Below, one piece after another: positions 1 through 8,015 of a stretch of DNA of 64,000 nucleotides. The notes beneath the pieces were generated by a model. It worked only from the letters and a program-made list of their open reading frames with translations, did no database searches and was not told where the DNA came from. The translations under genes were made by a program, and so were the position numbers. Every line of letters starts with the position of its first letter. The first letter of the stretch is position 1. The DNA is from Microbaculum sp051390635 (GTDB lineage: Bacteria > Pseudomonadota > Alphaproteobacteria > Rhizobiales > Tepidamorphaceae): contig NZ_JBPODT010000001.1 in the NCBI RefSeq assembly GCF_051390635.1, positions 1,284,793 to 1,348,792 on the forward strand, written 5' to 3'.

Positions 1-507
1 GCAGCGGTCGGCACTGATCGCCGCGGCAATGGCCACCGCGCTGGTATCCGAACCGCCGCGCCCGAGCGTGGCGATACGGTTGTCTGGGGCGATACCCTGG
101 AACCCGGCGATCACCGCGACATGGCCCTGGCGGAACCGGTCGACAAGGATTTCCGACGGGATTTCCTTGATCCGCGCCGCGCCATGCGCCGAATCGGTAC
201 GGATCGGAATTTGCCAGCCGAGCCAGGAGCGAGCCGAGACGCCCATGTCCTGCAGCACGATGGCGAGCAGCCCGCTGGTAATTTGCTCGCCGGCGGCGAC
301 CACCGCGTCGTACTCGCGCGCATCGTGCATCGCCGCGGCTTCCCGCGTCCATGCGACGAGCTGATTGGTGAAGCCGGCCATCGCCGAGACCACGACGGCA
401 ACCTCGTTACCGACGTCGACCTCCCGCTTCACGTGGCGCGCCACGTTGCGAATGCGGCCGATATCGGCGACGGAAGTCCCGCCGAATTTCATCACGATAC
501 GGGCCAT
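1..507 (-). CDS. lysC: Aspartate kinase, N-terminal part (runs off left edge)
   Basis: Aspartate kinase phosphorylates L-aspartate, the entry step to lysine, diaminopimelate, threonine and methionine. Read on the minus strand, the frame opens with MARIVMKFGGTSV, the N-terminal KFGGTS nucleotide-binding motif of the family, and continues with AAGEQITSGL and LGRGGSDTSAVAIA, the second conserved kinase segment. Only 169 codons are present; the rest of the kinase domain and the regulatory ACT domains lie outside the window. The start was chosen at the ATG directly before KFGGTS, with no in-frame upstream alternative of interest. A promoter-like pair lies about 70 bp upstream. The gene runs in the same direction as ppk2 but is separated from it by 131 bp. 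Confidence 0.95.
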   Translation of the reverse strand, partial: MARIVMKFGGTSVADIGRIRNVARHVKREVDVGNEVAVVVSAMAGFTNQLVAWTREAAAMHDAREYDAVVAAGEQITSGLLAIVLQDMGVSARSWLGWQIPIRTDSAHGAARIKEIPSEILVDRFRQGHVAVIAGFQGIAPDNRIATLGRGGSDTSAVAIAAAISADRC

Positions 508-580
508 GCTGGGATCCGAAAACGGGGTCTCGTTGCAACAGAAAACGCACGAAAGCGCGAGGCGGGCCTTTCCCGCGCAC

Positions 581-609
581 TAGATACTCGTTCGCTTCCG
601 TTGGCGCAA
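581..609 (-). promoter_or_regulatory. Candidate promoter of lysC
   Basis: On the minus strand TTGCGC (609-604) is followed after 17 bases by TATCTA (586-581), a fair sigma-70-type -35/-10 pair, about 75 bp before the lysC start. It is a motif match only. Confidence 0.35.
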
Positions 610-638
610 CTGGCCGCTTCGACACCGGCGCTCTCGCT

Positions 639-1559
639 CTAATAGCGTTCGGGCACGTAGAGTTCGTCGGGCAGAACCTTGCGTTCGTAGGACGGATTGA
701 AGACACGCTCGGGCAGATCGACCGCCTCCTGCGGAATGTCTTCGTAGGGCACCTGGGTCAACAGGTGGTGGATGCAGTTCAGCCGCGCCCGCTTCTTGTC
801 GTCCCCCTCCACGATCCACCAATGCGCCTCGGGGATGTTCGTCTTGTCGAGCATCTCCTCCTTGACCTTGGTGTAGTCTTCCCAGCGTATCCGGGACTGG
901 AGATCCATCGGGCTCAGCTTCCACTGCTTGAGCGGATCGTGGATGCGCATCATGAAGCGCAACTGCTGTTCCTGATCTGTGATGGAGAACCAGTACTTGA
1001 TGAGCTTGACGCCCGATCGCACCAGCATGCGCTCGAATTCCGGGACGTCGTGGAAAAACTCCTCGACCTGTTCGGGTGTCGCGAAGTCCATCACACGCTC
1101 GACGCCGGCGCGGTTGTACCAGGACCGGTCGAACAGCACCATTTCTCCGGCGGCGGGCAGGTGCGGCACGTACCGCTGGAAGTACCACTGCGTCTTCTCG
1201 CGCTCGCTGGGAGCCGGCAGCGCCACCACCCGGCAGACACGCGGGTTGAGTCGCTGGGTAATGCGCTTGATGACGCCGCCCTTGCCGGCTGCGTCGCGCC
1301 CCTCGAAGATGACGACGAGCTTGTAGCCGGTATGGGCGATCCAGTCCTGCAGCTTGACCAGTTCCGCCTGGAGACGGAACAGCTCGTGGAAATAGAGCCG
1401 ACGGTCGATCTCCGATTTGTGCCTGAGCGCCTTGATCGCGTCGAGGTTGCCCATCAGGCGCTCGTCGTCGATCTCCATCTCCAGTTCTTCGTCGAAACTG
1501 TCCTGCAGCTCCGCCTCGACCCAGGTTTTCCCGTCGCTTTCCGGTCCGTCCGTCGTCAT
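639..1559 (-). CDS. ppk2: Polyphosphate kinase 2
   Basis: PPK2 enzymes transfer phosphate between polyphosphate and nucleoside diphosphates in the cytoplasm, feeding ATP/GTP pools. The 306-residue protein has a Walker A loop GRDAAGKGG near residues 87-95, the lid/Walker B segment FDRSWYNRAGVE near 143-154, and the later conserved SMDL..R..W.DY-type region (SPMDLQSRIRWEDY). Length and single-domain layout fit the class I rhizobial-type enzymes. I chose the second ATG (MTTDGPESDG) because AGGAAG lies 7 bases before it; an ATG 27 bases further upstream has no such site. It is monocistronic, divergent from ubiG. Substrate preference (ADP or GDP) cannot be read from sequence alone. Confidence 0.93.
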   Translation of the reverse strand: MTTDGPESDGKTWVEAELQDSFDEELEMEIDDERLMGNLDAIKALRHKSEIDRRLYFHELFRLQAELVKLQDWIAHTGYKLVVIFEGRDAAGKGGVIKRITQRLNPRVCRVVALPAPSEREKTQWYFQRYVPHLPAAGEMVLFDRSWYNRAGVERVMDFATPEQVEEFFHDVPEFERMLVRSGVKLIKYWFSITDQEQQLRFMMRIHDPLKQWKLSPMDLQSRIRWEDYTKVKEEMLDKTNIPEAHWWIVEGDDKKRARLNCIHHLLTQVPYEDIPQEAVDLPERVFNPSYERKVLPDELYVPERY

Positions 1560-1747
1560 CCCGTTCTTCCTGATTGGCCTCGCCACTCGCCGGCGACATG
1601 TTCAAACTAGGACGACGATTTGACAATCGCATATCGGGAACATATCGGACCGGAACATCGGGCGAACGCGCGATGACGCGCCGGTGCCGGCGACGTCTCG
1701 GTCAAACTGTGCTTGACTTGAAGCCCCCGTCGCGAGAGGCGTAGCGC

Positions 1748-2503
1748 ATGGCCACGCGCAAGACAGCAACCGCAACCACCATCGACGAGGCCGAGGTCGC
1801 CCATTTCTCGGCGCTCGCCGCCGAATGGTGGAATCCGACCGGTAAGTTCGGCGTCCTGCATAAGTTCAATCCGGTCCGGCTCGACTATATCCGCGACCAC
1901 GTCACCGCGCATTTCGGCCGCGATTCCCGCAGCGACAGGAGCCTCGAGGGACTGCGCGTTCTCGATATCGGCTGCGGCGGAGGGCTGCTCTGCGAGCCGA
2001 TGGCACGGCTCGGCGCAGATGTCGTCGGCGTCGACCCGGCGGAGAAGAACATCGGCACCGCCCGTGTCCATGCGCAAGGATCGGGCCTGGCTATCGACTA
2101 CCGCGCCACCACCGCCGAAGCGCTGGCGGAGGCGGGCGAGGGCTTCGACGTCGTTCTCAACATGGAGGTCGTCGAGCACGTTGCCGATATCGATCTGTTC
2201 CTCGGCGCGTGCGCGGATATGGTGAAACCCGGCGGGCTGATGTTCGTCGCCACCATCAACCGCACGCTGAAAGCGTTCGCGCTGGCGATCGTCGGGGCGG
2301 AATACGTGCTCGGCTGGGTCCCGCGTGGAACCCACCAGTGGGACAAGTTCGTAACGCCGGGGGAACTGGAAGAGGCGCTCAGTCACCACGGCATGTCGGT
2401 GCTCGACCGCGCCGGCGCCGTCTATTCGCCCCTGACGGACGAATGGCGGCGCAGCGCCCGCGATCTCGACGTCAATTTCATGCTGGTGGCCGAAAAGGCC
2501 TGA
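1748..2503 (+). CDS. ubiG: Ubiquinone biosynthesis O-methyltransferase
   Basis: UbiG carries out both O-methylations of the ubiquinone ring using S-adenosylmethionine. The 251-residue protein shows the class I methyltransferase motif I VLDIGCGGGLL at about residues 71-81, the acidic end of strand 2 in GVDPAEKNI, and the family-specific N-terminus with FSALAAEWWNPTGKF. NMEVVEHV and the GTHQWDKFVTP stretch are also typical of UbiG. GAGAGG lies 8 bases before the ATG. It is divergent from ppk2 and convergent with the DUF1178 gene, 15 bp downstream. Full length. Confidence 0.96.
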   Translation: MATRKTATATTIDEAEVAHFSALAAEWWNPTGKFGVLHKFNPVRLDYIRDHVTAHFGRDSRSDRSLEGLRVLDIGCGGGLLCEPMARLGADVVGVDPAEKNIGTARVHAQGSGLAIDYRATTAEALAEAGEGFDVVLNMEVVEHVADIDLFLGACADMVKPGGLMFVATINRTLKAFALAIVGAEYVLGWVPRGTHQWDKFVTPGELEEALSHHGMSVLDRAGAVYSPLTDEWRRSARDLDVNFMLVAEKA

Positions 2504-2518
2504 GTGCGACCCGCCCGC

Positions 2519-2965
2519 TCAGTTCTTGTCCTCGGGCAGGATCGGCAGCGGATGCAGCTCGACCCCCTCATCGATCAGCGACTTGGCGTCCTCAAGGCTC
2601 GCCTCGCCATAGATCGAGCGCTTGTCGGCTTCCTCGTAATGGATCTTGCGCGCTTCCTCGGCGAAACGCTCGCCGACATACTCGGAATTCTCCACCACGT
2701 GCTTCTTCAGTTGCCGCAGGGTATCGATCAGTTCCGCATGGCGCGGATCCGACGTGGCCACCGGCACAGCCTCCGCCGGTGCCTGGGCGCCCTTTTTCTT
2801 GGTCCCCGTTACCGCCGGCGCCATCAACGCCTTGGAAACCGTCGTCGAGCCGCAGGCCGGGCAGGCGACGGCCTCGGCCTTCACCTGCTTGTCGAAGCTG
2901 GCCGAATCCTTGAACCAGCCCTCGAACTCGTGGTCCTGCTCGCAGATCAGCGAGTAGCGGATCAT
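2519..2965 (-). CDS. DUF1178 family protein
   Basis: Small (148 aa) soluble protein of the DUF1178 family, found mostly in alphaproteobacteria and without a known biochemical role. The N-terminus MIRYSLICEQDHEFEGWF is the family signature, followed by CPACGS near residues 35-40, a possible metal-binding Cys pair (CEQDHEF and CPAC could together form a zinc ribbon). Its ATG overlaps the stop of the upstream nitrilase-like gene (ATGA, 2962-2965), so the two are translationally coupled. This pairing with a carbon-nitrogen hydrolase, next to grxC and comF, is the usual rhizobial arrangement. Confidence 0.88.
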   Translation of the reverse strand: MIRYSLICEQDHEFEGWFKDSASFDKQVKAEAVACPACGSTTVSKALMAPAVTGTKKKGAQAPAEAVPVATSDPRHAELIDTLRQLKKHVVENSEYVGERFAEEARKIHYEEADKRSIYGEASLEDAKSLIDEGVELHPLPILPEDKN

Positions 2966-3831
2966 GACGCGCGCCGTTCCTGCGTTTCGACCGGCGGCTG
3001 GAACGTCCGGTCATGGGTCAGCGAGGGCACCCGCCCGCGCGCTTCCTCGACCTTCGCCAGATCGATCTCGGCGACAATCACCTCCGGCTCCGTGCCCGCT
3101 TCCGCGAGCACTTCGCCCCACGGCGCCACGATCAGGCTGTGGCCGTATGTCGCCCGCCCGTTCTCGTGCATGCCGCCCTGCGCGGCGGAAATCAGGAAAG
3201 CGCCGTTCTCCACCGCCCGCGCCCGCTGCAGCAGGTGCCAATGCGCCTCGCCGGTCACCTTGGTGAAGGCGGCGGGTGCCGAAAGCACCGTCGCACCGGC
3301 CTTGGCGAGCGCCCGGTAGAGATAGGGGAAGCGGATGTCATAACAGATCGACAGCCCGAGGCGTGCCCAGGGCAGATCCGCGACGACCGCCGCCGTACCT
3401 GAACGGTAGGTCGCCGATTCGCGGTAGGTCTCGCCGTTGGGCAGGTCGACGTCGAACATGTGAATCTTGTCGTAGCGGGCGGCGATCACACCCTGCGGAT
3501 CTATGACAAAGGCCCGGTTGGCGCCCTGCGTCTCGGAGACCCGGATGGCGAGCGAGCCGACATGCAGCCAGATGCCGAGTTCGGCGGCGAGTTTGCGGAA
3601 GACGGCGAGCGCCTTGTCGTTCTCCTCGTCGGTAATGGATTCGAACAGTTTCGCCCGCTGGAGTTCCATGATCCCGGTCTGTTCGGGCGTCTGCACGTAG
3701 TCGACACCGCGCTTGGCCGCTTCCCGGATCAGGGCGACGGCCGCCTCGATGTTGCGGTCGACCGACCGCGTCCCCTGCATCTGGACGCAGGCTGCCGTGA
3801 ATTTCCGGGAACCGGCCATCTTCGCGGTCAT
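2962..3831 (-). CDS. Carbon-nitrogen hydrolase (Nit1/NitFhit type)
   Basis: Nitrilase-superfamily amidase, 289 residues. The catalytic triad of the superfamily is visible: Glu in QTPEQTG (about residue 50), Lys in YDKIHMFDVDL (about 122) and Cys in LSICYDIRFP (about 163). The sequence is closest in pattern to the Nit1/Nit2 branch that repairs deaminated glutathione or hydrolyses omega-amides; I cannot choose between these. The ATG at 3831 was preferred over one 18 bases upstream because AAGGTGA precedes it. The stop overlaps the start of the DUF1178 gene. The next gene upstream on this strand is grxC. Confidence 0.9.
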   Translation of the reverse strand: MTAKMAGSRKFTAACVQMQGTRSVDRNIEAAVALIREAAKRGVDYVQTPEQTGIMELQRAKLFESITDEENDKALAVFRKLAAELGIWLHVGSLAIRVSETQGANRAFVIDPQGVIAARYDKIHMFDVDLPNGETYRESATYRSGTAAVVADLPWARLGLSICYDIRFPYLYRALAKAGATVLSAPAAFTKVTGEAHWHLLQRARAVENGAFLISAAQGGMHENGRATYGHSLIVAPWGEVLAEAGTEPEVIVAEIDLAKVEEARGRVPSLTHDRTFQPPVETQERRAS

Positions 3832-3923
3832 ATCGTCACCTTCGAACAATCGAACCGGGCCATGTTACCCGAAACAGCCTATCGGCGGCACGTTGGTTCA
3901 TGGTTAACGGATCGTTTATGGCG

Positions 3924-4178
3924 TCATGCCGCCAGCAAGTCGTCCAGCTTGCCCTGGCGGTCAAGAGCATGGATGTCGTCCGATCCCCCCACCGATACCC
4001 CGTCGATGAACACCTGAGGCACCGTATGGCGGCCGGATTTCTGCATCATTTCGGTGCGCAGCGCTGGGGTCCGGCTGACGTCAATCTCCTCGAATTCGAC
4101 GTTCTTCGCCTTCAAGAGCCGCTTCGCGGTGAAGCAATAGGGGCAAAACGGGGTGGTGTAGATGATGACTTTGGCCAT
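3924..4178 (-). CDS. grxC: Glutaredoxin 3
   Basis: Dithiol glutaredoxin of 84 residues, reducing disulfides with glutathione in the cytoplasm. It begins MAKVIIYTTPFCPYCFTAK, with the active site CPYC at residues 12-15, then TVPQVFIDG (cis-Pro loop) and GGSDDIHALD, the glutathione-binding GG[CSD]D segment. A longer reading frame extends upstream in the ORF but the homology starts at this ATG. It lies 59 bp after comF and 92 bp before the nitrilase, all in the same direction, so an operon comF-grxC-nit-DUF1178 is likely. Confidence 0.95.
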   Translation of the reverse strand: MAKVIIYTTPFCPYCFTAKRLLKAKNVEFEEIDVSRTPALRTEMMQKSGRHTVPQVFIDGVSVGGSDDIHALDRQGKLDDLLAA

Positions 4179-4237
4179 TGAAGAAATCCCGATCGGTACG
4201 ACACCGGACATATGCCGGGCACGGAATATATGGCGGC

Positions 4238-5032
4238 TCAAATCAGGGCAACAACCCTGGCGAAGGTCAGCACATCGACCCTCGCCGCTCCCGCGCGCCG
4301 GCAGACACGGGCGCAGGCGTCCACCGTCGCCCCCGTCGTCATGACGTCGTCGACGATCAGCACTCGCCGCCCCTCCACCAGCGGGCGGTCCTCCCGCATC
4401 ACCTTGAAGGCGCCCGAGACGTTTCTCCGCCGTTCGGACGCCGAAAGGCCGATCTGGCGGCGTGTGCCTTTCACCCGCGTGATCGCGGTCGGCGCGTAGT
4501 CGCGACCGGTTCGCCGCGCGATAGGCTCGGCGAGAAGGGCGGACTGGTTGAAGCGGCGCGAGAACAGGCGCCGGCGATGCAGCGGCACCGGCACGACCAC
4601 ATCGCAATCGCCGATCAGCTCGGCGCCGGCGCGGATCATCTGCATGGCCATGACATCGGCCATCTCCAGCCGATCTTTAAATTTCAACGCATGGACCAGC
4701 GCCCGCGCGGGACCATCGTAGCGGGCAACCGTGCGGGCGCGGTCGTAATCCGGCGGATCGGAGATTGCCGCCGGGCTGACGAGCGGCTCGCCGGAATCGT
4801 AGGGAAACGGCGTGCCGAGCGTCTGGCAGAAGGGTGGCGCGACGAAATCGACCCTGGCCCAGCACGGCCCGCACAGGCCCGGCGCCGTCACCGCGCCGCC
4901 GCAGGCCGCGCAGCGCGGCGGCAGGACCAGGTCGACGACACGCCTGCCGGCGCCCCCCAGGGCCACCGCGATCGTGTTCACGAAGCCGGAGCGGATCCGC
5001 TTCGCGATCGCTCCTTCGACCTCGACGCTCAT
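4238..5032 (-). CDS. comF: ComF family phosphoribosyltransferase-like protein
   Basis: 264-residue ComF/GntX-type protein, related to phosphoribosyltransferases and implicated in DNA uptake or processing in other bacteria. It has an N-terminal Cys cluster (PPRCAACGGAVTAPGLCGPC, about residues 38-57) expected to bind zinc, the CDVVVPVPLHRRR segment, and the PRPP-binding loop RRVLIVDDVMTTGAT near residue 225. The start MSVEVEG was placed where homology begins; the frame stays open upstream but that part is antisense to the neighbouring methyltransferase. Divergent from the methyltransferase gene with 121 bp between them. Confidence 0.9.
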   Translation of the reverse strand: MSVEVEGAIAKRIRSGFVNTIAVALGGAGRRVVDLVLPPRCAACGGAVTAPGLCGPCWARVDFVAPPFCQTLGTPFPYDSGEPLVSPAAISDPPDYDRARTVARYDGPARALVHALKFKDRLEMADVMAMQMIRAGAELIGDCDVVVPVPLHRRRLFSRRFNQSALLAEPIARRTGRDYAPTAITRVKGTRRQIGLSASERRRNVSGAFKVMREDRPLVEGRRVLIVDDVMTTGATVDACARVCRRAGAARVDVLTFARVVALI

Positions 5033-5153
5033 GACCGGCCATCCTGCCTTGGCGGCAAGCGTCGGTCGCCGCTGGCGATCCGTCAAGCGCCTTTGACCAT
5101 TGGCCCGCCACGCGTCATATCTGCCCTGAAGATAGAAACCAGGATGCTTTCCC

Positions 5154-6074
5154 GTGACCGACGGGCTGACATTGTTCGACCGGGCCGCGCTCGCCCGCAA
5201 TCGCGCGCGTGCCGCCGAAACCCTTGCGGAGGCCGATTTCCTGCTAGCCGAGGCCGCCGACGGGCTCGCCGCCCGCCTGCTGCCGATCGCCCGCGAGTTT
5301 CCCCTCGCCCTCGATCTCGGCGCCCATGACGGGCGGCTCGGCCGCGCCGCGCTCGCCACCGGCAAGATCGGCACGCTGATCAGCGCCGAGCGTTGCCGGC
5401 CGCTGTTATCCAGACTACCGGCGCCCAGGCTCGCCCTCGACGAGGAGGCGCTGCCGATCCGCGACGAAAGCCTCGATCTGGTGCTGTCGTCGCTGACGCT
5501 GCAATGGGTCAACGACCTGCCCGGGACTCTGATCCAGATCCGCCGCGCGCTGAGGCCCGACGGCCTGTTCATGGCCGCGATCATCGGCGGCGAATCGCTG
5601 AAGGAGCTGCGCGAGGCCTTCATTGCCGCTGAGACGGAGATCCTTGGCGGGATCTCGCCACGGGTCGCTCCGTTCGTGGAGATCCGCGATGCCGGCGCAC
5701 TGCTGCAACGGGCGGGCTTCGCCTTGCCCGTCGTCGACGCCGACACGCTGACGGTGCGCTACGGGCAGCCCTTCGCGTTGCTGCGTGACCTGAAGCGCAT
5801 GGGTTGGTCGAACGCGCTCACCGAGCGGGCGCGGGCGCCGCTGCGCCGCGACGTGCTGGTCAGGGCCATGGAACTCTACGCCGAGCGCAATGCCGATCCC
5901 GACGGGCGCCTACGCGCCACGTTCGAGTTCATCTATCTGCTGGGCTGGGCGCCGGACGAGAGCCAGCAGAAACCGCTGATGCCGGGCAGCGCGCGGATGC
6001 GCCTCGCCGATGCGCTGGGCACGAGAGAGCACTCGGCCGGAGAGCGCGCCGGCAATCGGGCAGATCCGGATTGA
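5154..6074 (+). CDS. BioC/NDUFAF5-like SAM methyltransferase
   Basis: 306-residue class I methyltransferase resembling BioC and the mitochondrial complex I assembly factor NDUFAF5. It starts LTLFDRAALARNR, typical of this group; ALDLGAHDGRLG is motif I, and LSSLTLQWVNDLPG is the conserved post-motif segment shared with BioC and NDUFAF5. The substrate is unknown in bacteria; in alphaproteobacteria this gene regularly sits next to comF. It starts with GTG. The 121-bp gap to comF should hold both promoters. Confidence 0.85.
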   Translation: MTDGLTLFDRAALARNRARAAETLAEADFLLAEAADGLAARLLPIAREFPLALDLGAHDGRLGRAALATGKIGTLISAERCRPLLSRLPAPRLALDEEALPIRDESLDLVLSSLTLQWVNDLPGTLIQIRRALRPDGLFMAAIIGGESLKELREAFIAAETEILGGISPRVAPFVEIRDAGALLQRAGFALPVVDADTLTVRYGQPFALLRDLKRMGWSNALTERARAPLRRDVLVRAMELYAERNADPDGRLRATFEFIYLLGWAPDESQQKPLMPGSARMRLADALGTREHSAGERAGNRADPD

Positions 6075-6095
6075 GGCGGATCCGCCGAGCGCCGG

Positions 6096-6275
6096 TTATT
6101 TGAAGCTGTCGTTGACGGCCTGGTAGTTGGAAGTCAGCGTTCCGCCGAACTCGAATACAATGGCGGTAATCGCAACAAAGATCCCTGCGGCAATCAGGCC
6201 ATACTCGATTGCCGACGCGCCACGCTCGTCGGCAAAGAAACGTTTCAGGGGATTTTGAACTCGCGACGGAATCAT
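6096..6275 (-). CDS. Flp/Fap-type pilin subunit
   Basis: 59-residue type IVb pilin precursor, the structural subunit of Flp pili used for surface attachment. After a basic leader it shows FFADERGASAIEYGLIAAGI, matching the prepilin peptidase site (G followed by hydrophobic stretch with Glu-5 and Tyr-6 of the mature protein), then one membrane helix. CGAGGA lies 9 bases before the ATG. No cpa/tad assembly genes are in this window, so it is an orphan subunit here; it lies 50 bp after mutT on the same strand and may be a separate unit. Confidence 0.88.
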   Translation of the reverse strand: MIPSRVQNPLKRFFADERGASAIEYGLIAAGIFVAITAIVFEFGGTLTSNYQAVNDSFK

Positions 6276-6325
6276 TGTCCGGTCCTCGCAATCTCTTTGG
6301 TCCGCCCCCTTTAATCCGCGCAGAC

Positions 6326-6739
6326 CTACAGAAGATCGCGTAGCATCGGCACCAGAGGCAGGTCCGCGGGCGGCATCGGATAGTCGCCGAGGCGCAGAGG
6401 CCGCACCCAGGCGAGTTCCTGGCCTTCCAGGGGCCGGACATCGCCCTTCCAGCGCCGGCAAACGAAAAGTGGCATCAAAAGATGAAAGCTTTCGTAACCG
6501 TGGCTCGCAAAGGTCAGGGGGGCGAGGCAGGAGTCGTGAACCGTGATTCCGAGCTCTTCCTCGAGTTCACGCGTGAGCGCGTCCTCAGGCGTTTCGCCTG
6601 GCTCGACCTTGCCGCCGGGGAATTCCCATAGTCCTTCCATGGGCTTACCCGTCGGCCGTCGGGCGATCAGCACCCGCCCGTCGACATCGACCAAGGCGAC
6701 GGCAGCGACCAGAACGAGCGGGCGCCCGGCTGTCGGCAT
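6326..6739 (-). CDS. mutT: NUDIX hydrolase, MutT-like (8-oxo-dGTPase)
   Basis: 137-residue NUDIX protein. The box GGKVEPGETPEDALTRELEE followed by ELGI matches GX5EX7REUXEEXGU exactly, and the flanking LWEFPGG and ALVDVDGRVLIARRP are typical of MutT, which removes oxidised GTP from the nucleotide pool. The start was set at MPTAGRP, 10 bp after the argJ stop on the same strand, giving the compact operon PPIase-argJ-mutT. An ATG further upstream would overlap argJ by more than 100 bp and adds no homology. Confidence 0.92.
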   Translation of the reverse strand: MPTAGRPLVLVAAVALVDVDGRVLIARRPTGKPMEGLWEFPGGKVEPGETPEDALTRELEEELGITVHDSCLAPLTFASHGYESFHLLMPLFVCRRWKGDVRPLEGQELAWVRPLRLGDYPMPPADLPLVPMLRDLL

Positions 6740-6749
6740 GGTAAACTCG

Positions 6750-7991
6750 TCAGCTCCGGTAATCGGCGTTGACCGCGATATATCCGTGAGTGAGGTCGCA
6801 GGTCCAAACCCGCGCCTTGCCGTCGCCGATCCCCAGATCGACACGGATCACGATCTCCGGGGTCTTCATGTAGGCCGACACGGTCTTTTCGCTGTACTCG
6901 GGGTCTCGCTCCCCGTCGACGGCCACCCGGATATCTCCGAACCATATCGCCAGCCGGTCCCGCTCGGCCGGCTCGCCCGCCTTGCCGACCGCCATCACGA
7001 CGCGGCCCCAATTGGCGTCCTCGCCGGCGACCGCGGTCTTGACCAGCGGCGAATTGGCGATCGCCATGGCGATCCGCTTCGCCGACTTCTTCGATTTCGC
7101 GCCATCGACCTCGACAGTGACGAACTTCGTTGCGCCCTCCCCGTCACGCGCGATCATACGGGCGAGCTCGCCCATCACCGAGCCGAGCGCCTTGCGGAAG
7201 GCTTTCAGCCGCCTGTCCTTGGCATCGTCGATACGCGGCGCGCCGCGCTCGGCGGCCTTGCCGGTGGCGAACAGCAGCACCGTATCGCTGGTCGAGGTGT
7301 CGCCATCGACGGTGACGGCGTTGAAGCTGTCGCGGGTCAGGCGTTTCAGCAGCTTTTGCAGCGCCGGCGCGGCGATCGGCGCGTCGGTGACGATGAAGCC
7401 AAGCATGGTCGCCATGTCGGGCGCGATCATGCCCGCACCCTTGGCGATGCCGCAGATCGTTACCTCCGTGCCGTCGATGTCGACCCTTGCGGTGGCTCGC
7501 TTGGGGAACGTGTCGGTGGTCATGATGGCGCTGGCCGCGTCGGCGAAGCCATCCGGCTTCGCCTGCTTCGCAAGCCCGCCCAGCACCGTCTCGAACGGCG
7601 CCGGATCGAGTGGCTCGCCGATCACGCCGGTCGATGCCAGAAACACCTCCGCGACCTTGCAGCCGACCGCTTCGGCGGCGACCTTCGCCGTCGTGGCGAC
7701 CGCATCCCGCCCCTTCATCCCGGTGAAGGCGTTGGCATTGCCGGAATTGACGACCAACGCCCGTGCCTCTCCGCCCGACAGCTTGTCCCGGCACCATTCG
7801 ACAGGAGCGGACGGGCATTTCGAACGGGTTAGAACGCCGGCGACCGTGGTGCCCGGATCGAACACCATCAACAGCACGTCCTTGCGCCCCTTGTACTTGA
7901 TGCCGGCTTCGGCGACCGCCATGCGGACGCCGTCGACGGGGGGCAGACTCGGAATTTCGGCCGGCTTCAGCGGCGAGACTTCATGCGCCAT
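6750..7991 (-). CDS. argJ: Bifunctional ornithine acetyltransferase/N-acetylglutamate synthase
   Basis: ArgJ recycles the acetyl group from N-acetylornithine to glutamate in arginine synthesis; some enzymes also use acetyl-CoA. The 413-residue precursor contains FLASTGVIG (oxyanion region, about 118-125) and KGAGMIAPDMATMLGF, where self-cleavage occurs between Ala and Thr (Thr about 195) to give alpha and beta chains. It ends NADYRS, the usual C-terminus. GAGGA precedes the ATG. It lies 24 bp after the PPIase gene and 10 bp before mutT. Confidence 0.96.
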   Translation of the reverse strand: MAHEVSPLKPAEIPSLPPVDGVRMAVAEAGIKYKGRKDVLLMVFDPGTTVAGVLTRSKCPSAPVEWCRDKLSGGEARALVVNSGNANAFTGMKGRDAVATTAKVAAEAVGCKVAEVFLASTGVIGEPLDPAPFETVLGGLAKQAKPDGFADAASAIMTTDTFPKRATARVDIDGTEVTICGIAKGAGMIAPDMATMLGFIVTDAPIAAPALQKLLKRLTRDSFNAVTVDGDTSTSDTVLLFATGKAAERGAPRIDDAKDRRLKAFRKALGSVMGELARMIARDGEGATKFVTVEVDGAKSKKSAKRIAMAIANSPLVKTAVAGEDANWGRVVMAVGKAGEPAERDRLAIWFGDIRVAVDGERDPEYSEKTVSAYMKTPEIVIRVDLGIGDGKARVWTCDLTHGYIAVNADYRS

Positions 7992-8015
7992 GAAACGTCC
8001 TCGACCCAGCTCGCG

